A stretch of 64,000 bases of DNA, from contig NC_079499.1 in the NCBI RefSeq assembly GCF_030052815.1, positions 99,234,480 to 99,298,479 on the forward strand. The letters are read 5' to 3'. Shown in pieces: positions 42,489-54,616 of the stretch. Numbering within the stretch: the stretch's first letter is position 1; every line of letters starts with the position of its first letter. The stretch is from Hevea brasiliensis (taxonomy: Eukaryota > Streptophyta > Magnoliopsida > Malpighiales > Euphorbiaceae). The notes under the pieces were generated by a model. That model ran no database searches. It saw only the letters and a program-made list of their open reading frames with translations, and had not been told where the DNA came from. The translations under genes and the position numbers were made by a program.

Positions 42489-43033
42489 CGTGTTTATTCC
42501 TTAATGTCATATAAGAGGCTTAGTTTTGTTTGATTTAATAGCTGAAAAAATATCACTCATTTAACATTTTTAAATTTGAGTCCTCATTTTTCTCAATTTT
42601 CTGTTAAAATTGAAGTGCCTCCATCAGTGAAACTGAAATTAGGCTTCACTAAAATTAGGCCTCCTTCATAAAAAAAGCCTCTATAAATTGTCATTGAAAT
42701 TGGTCTCCCACCATCGAAATACCTTAATCATTTAGATTACGTTTGGTAGAGCGTAATGTAATACAATATAATCAATTATGTAATGCAATCAAAATTGTAA
42801 TGTAATGTAATATATTTGTCATTACATTCCTCTATTTGGTTGTAAAATAAAAATATAAGCAATGTAATATAATGATAATTTTTATTTTAATATTTAATTT
42901 ATTTATAATGTTAATAATAAGTAGTAGTGATTGCAGTAATTGGTGGTTGATTGGCAATGGTGGCGGCGATAGTGGTAGTTAGATGGTGATGGTGATGGCA
43001 ATGTGAGGTAGTGGTAATAGTGGCTAGGTAGCG
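42489..43033. other. Spacer with low-complexity and MITE-like patches
   Basis: It contains short direct repeats of AAATTAGGC (42630-42670), a TAATGTAAT-rich stretch (42740-42890) starting TACGTTTGGTAGAGCG, as seen in small plant MITEs, and a GGTGGT/GATGGT-rich minisatellite (42935-43030). No gene. Confidence 0.4.
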
Positions 43034-43482
43034 GTGAGCAAGATTAAAACAAAAAAACCGAACCGAACTGTTTTAGTTTGATTTTTCATTTCGGTTCAAT
43101 TCAGTTTCGGTTTGAGGTTTTCCACAAGTTCAGTTATAGGTTTGATTTGATTTTTTAACCGAAAAAATAATGAAAAATCAAATCGATAAAAAAAGAATAG
43201 ATTTTAGTATTTTAATCTCTATAATCCTGCATGCTCCATAGTTTAGCCCAACCCACTTATTAGCAATAGGTTATTTGCCTTGAAAATTTTAATTTTTGAG
43301 AGCTCAGAAAGGAGCAAGCCCAAACCAATCAAACCGAATCAAATCAAAGATTTTCATATTAATTTGATTCGATTTTCTACTAATTTCAGTTCGATTTGAT
43401 CTTCAAAAAGTATTTTTTAATACTTTGATTATTTCGATTCAATTCGATTTAAAATTGAATCGATTGGTTGGACACACCTATA
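43034..43482. mobile_element. CCGAAC-rich inverted-repeat element, copy 1
   Basis: Starts GTGAGCAAGATT, ends TTGGACACACCTA, with AACCGAACCGAACTG near the left and CGATTTAAAATTGAATCGA near the right. The AACCGAA/TTCGGTT blocks in both orientations make it self-complementary. It is related to 51063, 52317 and 54617. Probably a non-autonomous DNA element; no coding capacity. Confidence 0.5.
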
Positions 43483-43842
43483 ACTAAGTGAAGTGATGAT
43501 AGAGGTGACGGCTAAAATACACATCCTATTAGCCAATCATTAAAAAAAAACAGTTAATCTAAAATACACATAAAATTCTAAAAGTACTCTCCACTTATAA
43601 TTTTTTTTTAAATTAATTTTTAAAAATTGGGAAACGGAAAATTTTGTCTGGATCCTTTAAGAAAAACATCTGATACGAAATCAGCAACGCATAAAATAAT
43701 CAATCTGGCAAATTATTGTTAAGAAAATGAGAGTTTCGATCATTCTCTAACAGGAAAAGAGAAAAGGATTGGATGGATGAGGGACTATTATTGCCATGCC
43801 TGAAGGGTTCCAATTCACATGACAATTAAAAATGGTAAATTA
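43483..43842. other. UGT 3' flank
   Basis: AT-rich; presumably contains the UGT91-like gene's 3' untranslated region and terminator. Nothing else is seen. Confidence 0.4.
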
Positions 43843-45255
43843 TTACCTTGTCAAACTTTCTTGGGATTCTGTTTGACGTCCATGGCTTTGCAGGTAACCC
43901 AGAAAATTGTCCACGTACTTGTCTTGTTTTTCCCTATCTCCGAACAAACTTTTCATTTCTTTGGCCTTTTCTCTGTAAATTTTACCCTCTTCCTTCACCA
44001 TTACTAATCTCAGTGACTCAGCTACTGAGTCCCTTGAGAAATATCCATCAAACTCGTTCCTTGGTATTGGGTAACCCATGTTCTTCTCCTCCAAAATCCT
44101 AGCATTAAAACCTTGGTCCGCCAAGAATGTCAAGAGAATAAGAGCTCTCTCATGTTGAAGTGCCTCCACAACTGAGCTCCACCCAGAGTGAGTCAAGAAA
44201 CCACCAACTGAGTCATGAGCTAAGATCTTGAGCTGAGGAGCCCAACTAATGCACACCACACCACGTCCTTTGGTTCGCTCCTCAAACCCATCTGGTAATT
44301 CCAGAACCTCAGTATCAGCTAAGCCACGACGCATTCTCAACACCCAAAAGAATGGCAACCCAGATAACTCTAACCCAAGAGCAATCTCAGTAAGCTCTTC
44401 TTGGCTCGGTTTCGCCTCACTACCAAATGCTACATACACTACAGATCTTTTCTCCTGTTTGTCTAGCCACTGTTTGATTGACCTCCACGTGTCTATTTGC
44501 TCATCGTTATCATATTCTGTGGTGGGAAGCATACCAACTGGTATAAACGGTTTCCCATGGATGTCCTCTAGTAGTTGTAGCCATTCTGGTTCAAACTCCA
44601 TGCAGCTCCTCACAACAACCATTTCGCAGCTTCTAATTACCTCTTGCAGACGATCCATGTCTGAAACATCAGAGGTATTGCCAGTTACGAAGTCGAAGAC
44701 TCTTAAGATCTCATATAGACGAAACGTCACCTTAGTAGGGAACGAAACCCACTTGGGCGGGACAGTGAAATCTTCAGGTTTTTTGCGATCATCAATTGCA
44801 GAGTGTGGCTTCGCAATACTCAGTGTCGACCCCAAGAATATACTGAAGAAAGCATTTGAAATGCCAAGCCTAGTAGCTATTTCAGGAAGCCAGCAAGGAA
44901 CAAAATCATAAAGAAGCCAATCCGGATCTGAAGTTTCAAGAAATCTGGTTATGAGTTCTTTGAGACCATCGTATGCCTTTTTAAGGTATTGGACGGTGTC
45001 ATATGGGACATCAGAGGTGGCCTCGGCATTTTCTGGGAGACCGTCGACCCAAGGCAATGGAAGCCTCACAAAAGTGATAAGAGGAACGAAATTTGGATGG
45101 AGTCTGGGGAGGTGATCAATGTTTCGAGGAGTGGAGATGAAGGAGACCTTGTGACCCTTTTGAGCTATGAGCTTGGCGAGCTCCAAGTAAGGGATCATGT
45201 GACCAAAGGCTAGCCAAGGAAACATAGCGATGTGAAGCTTAGAGCTGGGCGCCAT
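43843..45255 (-). CDS. UDP-glycosyltransferase, UGT91 family-like
   Basis: The 470-residue, intronless product is full-length for plant family-1 glycosyltransferases. It transfers a sugar from a UDP-sugar to a small molecule, in the cytosol. The N-terminal acceptor domain carries the catalytic His (H19 in LAFGHM) and its partner Asp (D117 in LLYDF). The C-terminal PSPG donor-binding box spans W338 to Q381, with the final Gln typical of UDP-glucose users. The box has HSGWSS where most UGTs have HCGWNS, a trait of the UGT91 group. UGT91 members often add a sugar to an existing glycoside (rhamnosyl- or glucosyl-transfer on flavonoids, saponins, steviol glycosides); the substrate here is unknown. 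I chose the ATG at 45253-45255 (MAPSSKLH) because seven upstream codons begin with GTG. ERALILL replaces the usual ERPLILL in the box. Confidence 0.93.
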   Translation of the reverse strand: MAPSSKLHIAMFPWLAFGHMIPYLELAKLIAQKGHKVSFISTPRNIDHLPRLHPNFVPLITFVRLPLPWVDGLPENAEATSDVPYDTVQYLKKAYDGLKELITRFLETSDPDWLLYDFVPCWLPEIATRLGISNAFFSIFLGSTLSIAKPHSAIDDRKKPEDFTVPPKWVSFPTKVTFRLYEILRVFDFVTGNTSDVSDMDRLQEVIRSCEMVVVRSCMEFEPEWLQLLEDIHGKPFIPVGMLPTTEYDNDEQIDTWRSIKQWLDKQEKRSVVYVAFGSEAKPSQEELTEIALGLELSGLPFFWVLRMRRGLADTEVLELPDGFEERTKGRGVVCISWAPQLKILAHDSVGGFLTHSGWSSVVEALQHERALILLTFLADQGFNARILEEKNMGYPIPRNEFDGYFSRDSVAESLRLVMVKEEGKIYREKAKEMKSLFGDREKQDKYVDNFLGYLQSHGRQTESQESLTR

Positions 45256-46245
45256 GGATGTGAAATTCAGGATCACTTGTGGTAAAATTACAGAAGAAGA
45301 AACTAGAGCCTTCCGTCTTCAAACATTTAATTATTTTTTTAGTGTTGTATGATTGTCCTCTGGAGAGATGTAGCAATGAATACAAGGGAGTTGTCAATTT
45401 ACAAGAGTACTGTGATTGCAGCATAATTTGTCGTAAGGTAATGATAAAGGAGAAGTACTGCTGATGAAAGAGCAATAAAAAAATATCTCAATCCACTAAT
45501 ATTTTACAGCAACAATACACTATTGTTTGATTAAGAAATCAAGTCGATATGTGATTAATTTAATTAATATATTAATGATTCAATTAGTAGATTATTAAAA
45601 AAATTAATTAAACATATTAATTAAGTATTAAACTTATTAATATGATAAAAAAATTTAATCAACTAAGTTTTATTTTTAAAATGAATATTTCAATATTTAT
45701 TAAATTGTATTTACGTATATCTTAATATATTATAATATATTTTTAAATTTTATATTAAAAATATTTAAATTTTAAATATTTTTTATTCCCAACATTTACA
45801 ATTAATATATAAAATAAAAATATTTATATATGAATATTGATAAAATATTAATTATATATTAAAAGTAAAAACTAAATATATTATTTTATAAAATTTTTTA
45901 TATTGTTATAAATAAAAAGATAATGACTAAATATTTCTTAAAAAAAATATTAACTAAATAAAATCTTGTTTATTGATTAAATATAAATTTGAATTTTATG
46001 TAATAAAATAAGTCCACCAAGTTAATGTATCACTAGTCAAATCATCGGTTCAACCACCACACAATTAATTTTTTTCTGTTTAACTCCTTGTTTGATTCAA
46101 TGAAAAAATCAACCATACTTTATGTCCAGATCATCAGTTTACTTAGTCAACTCGCAAGGTTGTCCAAAAAGCCAAGCCAGAAAATGTTTATTGAGGGAGC
46201 CAACACAGTGATAAAGGTATATATTATTTATTATTACACTTATCA
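45256..46245. other. UGT promoter region and AT-rich spacer
   Basis: The first ~60 bases upstream (45256-45320) match the upstream region of the truncated UGT at 56887, so promoter-proximal sequence was duplicated too. The rest is AT-rich with no gene. Confidence 0.45.
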
Positions 46246-49200
46246 CTCAACTTTATACGACTCAACTCAACTCAACTAAATTTTTATCTCAAAAATTTGG
46301 GATCGACTATATGGATTCACTTTCTCCACTCTGAACGATTTTGGGTTAAATCCTCAGAAATGTGTAATGCTTCTAGGTCATGTTGTACTACTCTCCTCCA
46401 AGTCAATTTAGGTCTACCCCTTTTTTTCTTTCTATCCTCTAACCTAATGTGCTCTACTTGTCTAACTGGAGCCTCCGTATGTCTACGCTTCACATGACCA
46501 AACCACCTCAATCTCCCTTCTCTCAACTTATCTTCAATTGGCACCACTCCCACCTTTTCTCTAATACTCTCATTACGGACTTTATCTAGTCTAGTATGGC
46601 CACTCATCCACCTTTACATTCTCATCTCTGCAACTCTTATCTTAGATGCATACGACTCTTTCAGTGCCCAACACTCACTACCATATAACATAGCCGGTCG
46701 TATGGCTGTACGGTAAAATTTCCTTTCAATTTGTTGGGAATCTTACGATCACATAAAACTCCCATGGCACGTCTCCACTTCAAACATCCGGCTTTAATCC
46801 TATGACTAACATCCTCCTCACATCCCCCATCTACTTGAAGGACTGAGCCTAGATATTTAAAGTGATTACTTTGGGGCAGTATCACTCCATTCAAACTAAC
46901 TCCTTCCCTATCACTAGTTTGGCCTTCACTGGACTTGCAATGCATGTATTCTGTCTTCGTTCTACTTAACTTAAAACCCTTTGACTCTAGAGTACTTCTC
47001 CAAAGTTCTAGCTTTCTATTGACTCCTTCTCGTGTCTCATCTATCAGAACAATATAATCCGCAAACATCATGCACCAAGGAATACTCTCTTGTATATGTT
47101 TCGTCAGTTCATCTAAAACTAATGTAAAAAGGTAAGGGCTTATGGCTGATCCTTGGTGTAATCCAATTGAGATCGGAAAATCTCTTGTGTCCCCTCTCAC
47201 TTTGCGTACAATAGTAGTTGCTCCTTCATACATATCTTTCAATACTTGTATGTATCTAATAGATACCCTCTTTTGTTCTAACACATTCCATAAGACCTCT
47301 CTTGAAACACTATCATAAGCCTTCTCCAAATCAATAAAAACCATGTGTAAATCTTTCTTCACATCTCTATATTTCTCCATCAAGCTTCTAATGAGAAAGA
47401 TCACTTCCATAGTTGAACGACCGGGCATGAAGCCAAATTGATTGAGAGATATAGAAGTATCATGACGTAGTCGATGCTCCACAACTCTCTCCCACAACTT
47501 CATAGTATGGCTCATGAGTTTAATTCCCCTATAGTTTAAGCAACTCTGTATGTCTCCCTTATTTTTAAAAATAGGTACTAAAATACTCTTCCTCCATTCA
47601 TCAGGCATTTTCTTTGAGTTTAGAATCTTATTAAATAATTTAGTTAACCATGCCACTCCCATATCTCCCAAATACTTCCACACTTCAATTGGTATTTCAT
47701 CGGGTCCACAGGCTTTACCCACTTTCATTCTCTTAAGTGCTTCCTTTACTTCTAAAAATCTAATCCTTCTAGTATAATTCACATTCTTTTCTATTATTCT
47801 TTAATCTACATTCACGCTATTACCATTTTGACTATTATTAAAGAGATCATTAAAATAATTTCTCCATCTTTCTTTAATGTCCTCATCTTTTACCAACACT
47901 TTTCCTTCTTTATCCTTAATGCACCTAACTTGATTGAGATCTTGACATTTCCTTTCTCTCCTCCTTGCTAATCTATAAATATTTTTCTCCCCTTCTTTAG
48001 TTCCAAGTTTCTCATATAACTTTTCAAAGGCTTGTGCTCTTGCTTGACTAACTGCCTTTTTTGCCTCTTTCTTTGCTATCTTGTACTGTTCATATGCCTC
48101 ATTATTATCACATTTAGATAATTTCTTATACCATTCCCTTTTTCTCTTCACTATCTTTTGTACTTCCTCATTCCACCACCATCCCTCTTTTGAGGGTGGT
48201 CCATGACCTTTAGACTCTCCAAGTACTTTTCTAGCTACTTCTCTAATCTTTTATGCCATCTGTATCCACATATCATTGACCTCCATATCCAGCTTCCATA
48301 CTTCGGACTCGAGAAGCTCATTTTTGAACTTCACTTGCTTTACTCCTTTGAACTCCCACCACTTTGTTCGAGCTACACTATTTCTTCTGACCTTACTTGA
48401 ATTGTTCCTAAACTTGACATCCAAGACCACCAACCGATGTTGACTTGTTAAAGCCTCTCCTGGAATGACCTTGCAATCCTTGCATAGAGCTCTATTTGTC
48501 TTCCTAGTTAAGAGGAAGTCGATTTGTCTTCTATGTTGCCCACTTTTGAAAGTCACTAAATGTGACTCTCTTTTTATAAAGTAGGTATTTGCTAGTATTA
48601 GGTCGTATGCCATAGCAAAATCCAGGATGCTTTTTCCCTCCTCATTTCGACTGCCAAAACCAAAACCTCCATGGACATTCTCATAACCTTGTCTATCACT
48701 TCCTACATGCCCATTCAAATCTCCACCAATGAAAACATTCTCTTCATTCGGTATGCTTTGCATTAAATCATCCATATCTTTCCAAAACCTTTGTTTACTC
48801 TCACTGTCTAGTCCTATTTGTGGGGCATAAGCACTAACTATATTTATTGTTTCTCCTTCTAGTACTAGCTTTACTAGTATAATTCTATATCCTACTCTTT
48901 TCACAGTTATTACATTGTCTTTTAATGTCCTGTCTATGATTATGCCCACTCCGTTCTTGTTTCTCTCTTTTCCGGTAAATCACAGTTTGTACCCTGAATT
49001 ACCCACTTCCTTACTTTTCTCTCCTACCGATTTAGTCTCTTGAATGCAAGCAATATTCACCCTTCTCCTTTCCAAGGTATCCACAAGCTCCATTGATTTT
49101 CCTGTAAGTGATCCAACATTCCAAGTACCAACCCACACCCGTCCATGATGTGGGAACCCTTGCTCACTTAACACCACACCCGGGCGCCGGCACAGCGCGT

Positions 49201-49430
49201 CGCTTTCGGTGAACGCCCTACACCCTTGCATATTTCTCACTACACCCGGGCTCCGATGTAGCGCGTCATTAGTAGAGGACGCCCCAACGTTTATATCATT
49301 TGAATCCATATCATAGGGTGTGACAAAATTTTTACGCTGATTGTCACCTACCGCAACCCTTCTCCTTTATCTGGGCTTGGGACCGGCTAAGCGCAAACTA
49401 CTTAGGCGGAGTTTATCGCTCAACTTTATA
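46246..49430 (-). mobile_element. Full-length RTE-clade LINE with 12 bp target duplication
   Basis: The element is 46258-49418 (3161 bp), minus strand, flanked by CTCAACTTTATA at 46246-46257 and 49419-49430. From its 5' end: leader; N-terminal frame with GTWNVGSLTGK and ACIQETK; endonuclease with GDLNGHVG and SQHRLVVLDV; linker; reverse transcriptase with [18 protein letters not shown] and [12 protein letters not shown]-terminus; and a (TTGAG)n tail, as usual for RTE. It is dead: nonsense codons near 48979, 48250, 47800 and 46610, a 1 bp frameshift near 46717, and the catalytic FADD changed to FADY near 47055. Otherwise it is well preserved, so insertion was fairly recent. Confidence 0.93.
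46317..49309 (-). pseudogene. RTE endonuclease-reverse transcriptase coding remains
   Basis: One ancestral frame is now split into five: 49309-48980, 48949-48251, 48151-47801, 47782-46661 and 46607-46317. The breaks are single-base changes (for example Trp TGG to TGA after GYKL) plus one deletion. The endonuclease keeps its catalytic-type Glu, Asp/Asn and His motifs; the polymerase lost the second Asp of its active-site box. Confidence 0.9.
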
Positions 49431-50344
49431 TAAAAAAAAAAAAAAAACAGATGTAATATGTATAATACATAATATTATTTTTAATAATTTTTAAAAAAAT
49501 TTTCATTAAAATTATTATAAAATATAAGATTAGTATAATTTTATATTTTGAATTAATATATATATAAAAGTTGAAGTAACTATACAATTTTTGTTCTAAA
49601 AAACTTATATAATTTATTTATAATTTATTTATATTTTAAATAATACATAAAAATTTGAGATGTAGATAAAAATATTTTATGCTTGAATTCTATTAGGTAG
49701 CATATGTATATAAAAGAAGAAAATACTCTTAATTTATTATTATTATTTTAATATTTTAATATATTAAAATAATTGTAAAATTTCTTATTATTAAAATTTA
49801 TATTTTTTGAAATTAATTTTTTTATTTACAGATATTTTAAATTTTAATTGTGATTAAAAATTATATATATACACACACACTTAAAATTGATTAATTAAAT
49901 AAATGATCTCACTAAATAAAATTTTTAACTCTGACAATTTGATAAATTATGTATATATAATTAATTTAAAAAATAATTAATTATACTCATTGCTTGTATA
50001 TTTTTTTAAAGGATCTAATGTTATATATATTCAAAAAATACTGAAGTATAGTTAAACTAATTTTTTTTTTTTTTGAGAATTACAATATTATAAAATTGAT
50101 TGAATATATAATAAAAATAAAAATAAAAATATTTTTCATTATCTATAATATAACAAAATAATAAAAATTATTTGGAAGGACCTATAATTAAATAAAACCT
50201 CTTTTCCTCCCGGCTGGTTGGTTCGAATTTCACAATAATGAAAAAAAAGTCTAATAATTTTTTAAAATAATTCTCACTGTTATCTTAAGTGCTCATAAAA
50301 TAAATAAATATCATAAAAATTTAAAATTTACTAATAATGATAAA
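49431..50344. other. AT-rich spacer
   Basis: Low complexity, with a box-B-like GGTTGGTTCGAATTTC at about 50216 that could be a worn SINE end. No gene. Confidence 0.4.
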
Positions 50345-51062
50345 TTTAAATATTTATTCATTTAAAATTTATTAACACTAATGTCCAAAATCTATTTCAA
50401 TGGACACGTATCTGAAAATTATTAAAAAAAAAAAAAAATTGGAGTTGTCACTGATGAAAACGTCTACCAGTGACCATTCAAAGAGGATATTAAAAAAAGA
50501 AAAAAAAAAAGAAAAATTAGCAAAGAAAAAGAGATTTCCAGAGATGATAAAGATATACTTCATGAGAAATCCATCGATTTATATGTAAATTATACCTAAG
50601 TAATTGTTTACTAAATTGGCAAATTGAGTCTCATAGTCAATCGCCAACCCAATTAAACAACCAGAGAAATGACGAGATTTTCGTTTATAAAATCCAGAAT
50701 TTTTTTTTTAGCAAAAAAGAAAAATAAAAAAAAATAATAAAGCCAAAGAGCTGATAGGTAATTTTATAAGCTGTCATTGAATTTTATTTCTGTTTTATTT
50801 TCATACTGTAATTTTAATTTATTATTAAAAAAATTTTAAATTTTAATTTTATTTGACAAAAATTCTTTTAATTTATTATAACAAGTTTTTAAATTAAAAA
50901 AAAAAAAAAAACCTTTACACTTCATTTCTTCTTGCAATAAAAAAAATTATATTAATTGTCTCAACCATTATGTAGCTTAAACAGGATGGAGACTGCAAAA
51001 AGGTCCTTCGGTGTAAAGAATGTGTACCAATTATACAGGAATAAAAATGATTGTTAGAATAA

Positions 51063-51546
51063 GAGGTGAGTCTTCGGTTAATTAAATCGAAATTGAGAAA
51101 AATTAAAATTAATTGAAATTAAAAATATTCGATTAGTTTTTAGTTGTAACTGAGCTAATTGAAATAATAAATTATATATTTTATATTATTAATTATTAAT
51201 AAAATATTAATAAAAATATGTTAAATAAGAAATAATAAAAATAATTTAATATTAATAAGATAATAATTATAATTTAAATATTATTATAAAATTATAAAAA
51301 TAATAATTATAAATAATATAATATTAATAAAATTATAATTAATACATTAATTAATTAAAATTCAGTTATTTCGATTAGTTCAGTTATTAAATCCAAAATA
51401 ACCTAACCGAACCGATAACTGAAAATCAAAAATTTTTATAATTACTAAGTGAAAACTGAACCGAACAAAATTTACTCTTACTCAAATAATCGAATTTCAT
51501 CGGTTCTGTTCGGTTATTTGATTATAATTAAATAATACACATCCTT
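51063..51546. mobile_element. CCGAAC-rich inverted-repeat element, copy 2
   Basis: Starts GAGGTGAGTCTTCGGTTAA; ends near TAATACACATCCTTA. CTAACCGAACCGATAAC and GGTTCTGTTCGGTTAT lie in opposite orientations. It lies in duplication unit 1. Confidence 0.5.
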
Positions 51547-52316
51547 AATTAAAATTATGATTCATTATTATTACTAACTCGTATATTTTTTTATTGAAAA
51601 AAATAATAAAGAAAAAAAAATCATTTCAAGCCGAGACGAATATCTAAACATTTAATTGTCTTTCCAATTAGCTGCAAATAAAAGTGAGAAATTGAATGGA
51701 GTAAAGTTCATTTTTGCTCTAACCTTTTGTCCACATTTAATTTTGTCCATTCTCTAGATTTTTTTCAATTAATCTAAAGTTATGGATTTAAAATTAAATT
51801 AGTCCCTTCTTTATAAAAGTAATTAATTTATATTTTTTATAAAAAATTTATTTATGCACTTCTTGTAGAAGGAGATGGGCTACTTTAAAGCTTAGATTAA
51901 AGAGATTAAAGTATTTATTTATTTAAAATTTATTAACAATATTGTCTAAATTCTATTAAATATGCACTTCACATGAAATCCATCTATTTATATGTAAAAT
52001 CTACCTTAGTAATTGTTTACTAAATTGGCACATTGAGTCTCATATTAGTCACAATATAATTTAAAGAAAATTTTTAATTTAGAAACCAGATATTGTTTAT
52101 TAGAGGATTTTTTAATAGAATAAAATTAAAATTTATAAATTTTTAATGATAAATTAAAATTAAAAGATAAAAATTAAATACAAATAGAATTATACAACAT
52201 GTAATTAATGATTGTTATGGCTACATGGCTTAAACAGGATAGAGACTCCCAAAATGTCCTTCGTATTACACTGAAGAATGTGTATAAGTTATATAAGAAT
52301 AAGAATGATTGTTAGA

Positions 52317-52799
52317 ACTCGTGTCAGCATTTGATTAATCTAATTGAATTGAATTAAAATTTTAATTAATCAAATTATTAATCGATTCTAAAATTATTAA
52401 TTAAATTGAATCAAAATTAAAAAAAAATAAAATTAATCGAAATCGAAAATATTTGATCGATTATCGGTTATAACTAAATTAATAGAAAAAAATAAAATAT
52501 ATATTTAATATTAATAAGATAATAATTATTAGTTAAATATTATTATAAATCATAAAAATAATAATTATAAATAATATAATATTCATAAATTTATAATTAA
52601 TATATTAATTAATTAAAATTTGATTATTTCAGTTAGTTCGGTTATCAAATCTAAGGTAACTGAACCAATAACCGAAAATCGAAAATTTTTATGATTACTA
52701 ATTCAAAATTGAACCGAATCGAATTTATTCTTACTAAAATAATTGAATTTCATCTGTTCATATTGGTCATTCAGTTATAATCAAATAATACATACCCCT
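52317..52799. mobile_element. CCGAAC-rich inverted-repeat element, copy 3
   Basis: The counterpart of copy 2 in duplication unit 2, more diverged at its left end. Ends near ACATACCCCTA. Confidence 0.5.
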
Positions 52800-53148
52800 A
52801 ATTAGAAATGCGATTCATTATTATTACTAACTCATGTGTTTCTTTATTTAAAAAAATAATAAAGAAAAAAAATTTCAAGCCGAGACGAATATCTAAACAT
52901 TTAATTGTCTTTCCAATTAGCTGCAAATGAAAGTGAGAAATTTAATGGAGTAAAGTTCATTTTTGCTCTAACCTTTTGTCCATTCTCAAGTTTTTGCCCA
53001 ATTAATCTAAATTTTTAGATTTAAACTCAAATTAGCCCCTCCTTTGTAAAAGTAATTAATTTATATTTTTTATTAAAATTATTAAAAAAAAAATTATTTA
53101 TGCACTTCTTTTAGAAGGAGATGGGCTAATTTAAAGCTTAGATTAAAG

Positions 53149-54616
53149 AGATTTGGCTAAATTAGACAAAAAAAAAAAACTTAAAAATAGACAAAATTAG
53201 ACATAGGTAAAAAAATTCAGGAACAAAAATGAGCATAATTAGTTTTATTAGTTTAAATTTGAAGTTTACTAAATAAAATTAATAATTAAAATATTAAAAA
53301 TTATTAATTAATATATTATGATAAGAAATTTTATTAATTTAATCATATGCTATAATATCTAAACATTATTATGTGTAGTGTTGTTGAAATACTATGAAAG
53401 TGCAGTTGAAGACTAAAAGTCAGAGTTATTGAACTCATTTTTATAGAAAATTGAGTTTATAATAACTATAAAAAATTAAAATTTTTTATTTTTATTAAAA
53501 ATAAAAATAATATTATATTTTAAAATAATATTATATTAAAAACATAGTCAAATTATTAAATTAAAATAATTCAATTCTATTTATAAGCTGGGAGCCCTTA
53601 CCATACGTATAATGTACTCATATTATGCCTCTTCTCTTTTCTTCATAGGTACTTTCTGGTTGTGCCTTTTTGTACATCATACGCATAATAACGGGATCGT
53701 CGCACCCTAACATCAAAATAAAGATATTTCTTATACACAGGATCCTCTAACGAGGCAAGTGTAGAGCATATGTATCTCTGATTATAAGAGTATGATACAC
53801 GTTCAAAAATTTTCGAGTAAAAAGAGAAATATTTAGAAAGCCATACCAGAAAGAAATCTCAAAATATTACACACTCCTATAAATAGCTATTTAATTGTCT
53901 AAAGCTAGAAGAATAAGCATAACTGACCTTCACCCTCTGTTTGGATCTTAATTGTACAAAAGAAATTGTAGCGGAGCTTGACCGTAATGTTTGGAGGGAT
54001 TAAACATAATTAAAAAATAATTTATTAATTATTTATATTTATTTATAATTAAATTTTTTTTATTGTTATACATACTTAAAATATATTGTGTAAAATTATT
54101 TTCACTCTAAACTATTACACTTAATAATAATAATAACATTATCAAATTATTAATTTAATATATTTTATTCACTAATTTATCCCATGAAGCTCTGCTCCTA
54201 AGAGGAAATAAAAATAAAATAAATTAAAAAATTTTAAAAAAATAATTTATTTTATATTATTTGAATATATTATTAAAATAAAAAATATAATTTTTTCTCT
54301 TAAAAGAAATAAAAGAAAATAATTACTGTAGCTTATTTTTTACATTTAAATATTTTAATATAAATATTCAAAAATATTTTAAATTAATTACAAAAGTTAA
54401 AAATAGTTGATTTTTAAATATAAGAATTTAGAGGAATTATTTTTTTTTCATTTGATTTTTAAATATAGGAATTTAGAGAAATTATTTTTTTTCTCTTTAT
54501 TTCTCTCAATCAAAAAAAAGAGTTAGAGGTAAAAAAGGCATAATGCCACTATTTCAATAAAAATTACCAACTTAAAATTATGCACACATATTAGTTAAAA
54601 ATTATCATTTTAAGGG
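53149..54616. other. AT-rich spacer
   Basis: 53580-53900 is less AT-rich and may be a worn LTR fragment, but no partner is present. No gene. Confidence 0.35.

Larger units (their letters stand above)
50345..53148 (+). repeat. Tandem duplication of a ~1.2-1.5 kb unit
   Basis: Unit 1 is about 50345-51907 and unit 2 about 51908-53148. Shared landmarks in the same order are TTGTTTACTAAATTGGCA (50604/52012), AAACAGGATxGAGACT (50978/52231), a CCGAAC-rich repeat, and AGCCGAGACGAATATCTAAA (51630/52878). The last block and its neighbours are almost identical over ~100 bases, so duplication is not old. Unit 1 has extra sequence near its start. No coding content. Confidence 0.85.

Noticed and set aside
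44249..44911. 220-codon open frame on the plus strand
   Set aside because: It lies antisense within the UGT91-like gene and has no family features; its openness follows from the codon use of the real gene.
45256..45276. Seven extra N-terminal codons of the UGT
   Set aside because: The extension would need a GTG start; the ATG at 45255 gives the standard UGT91 N-terminus.
50378..50588. Lys-rich and Phe-rich frames
   Set aside because: Low-complexity A/T runs, no protein character.
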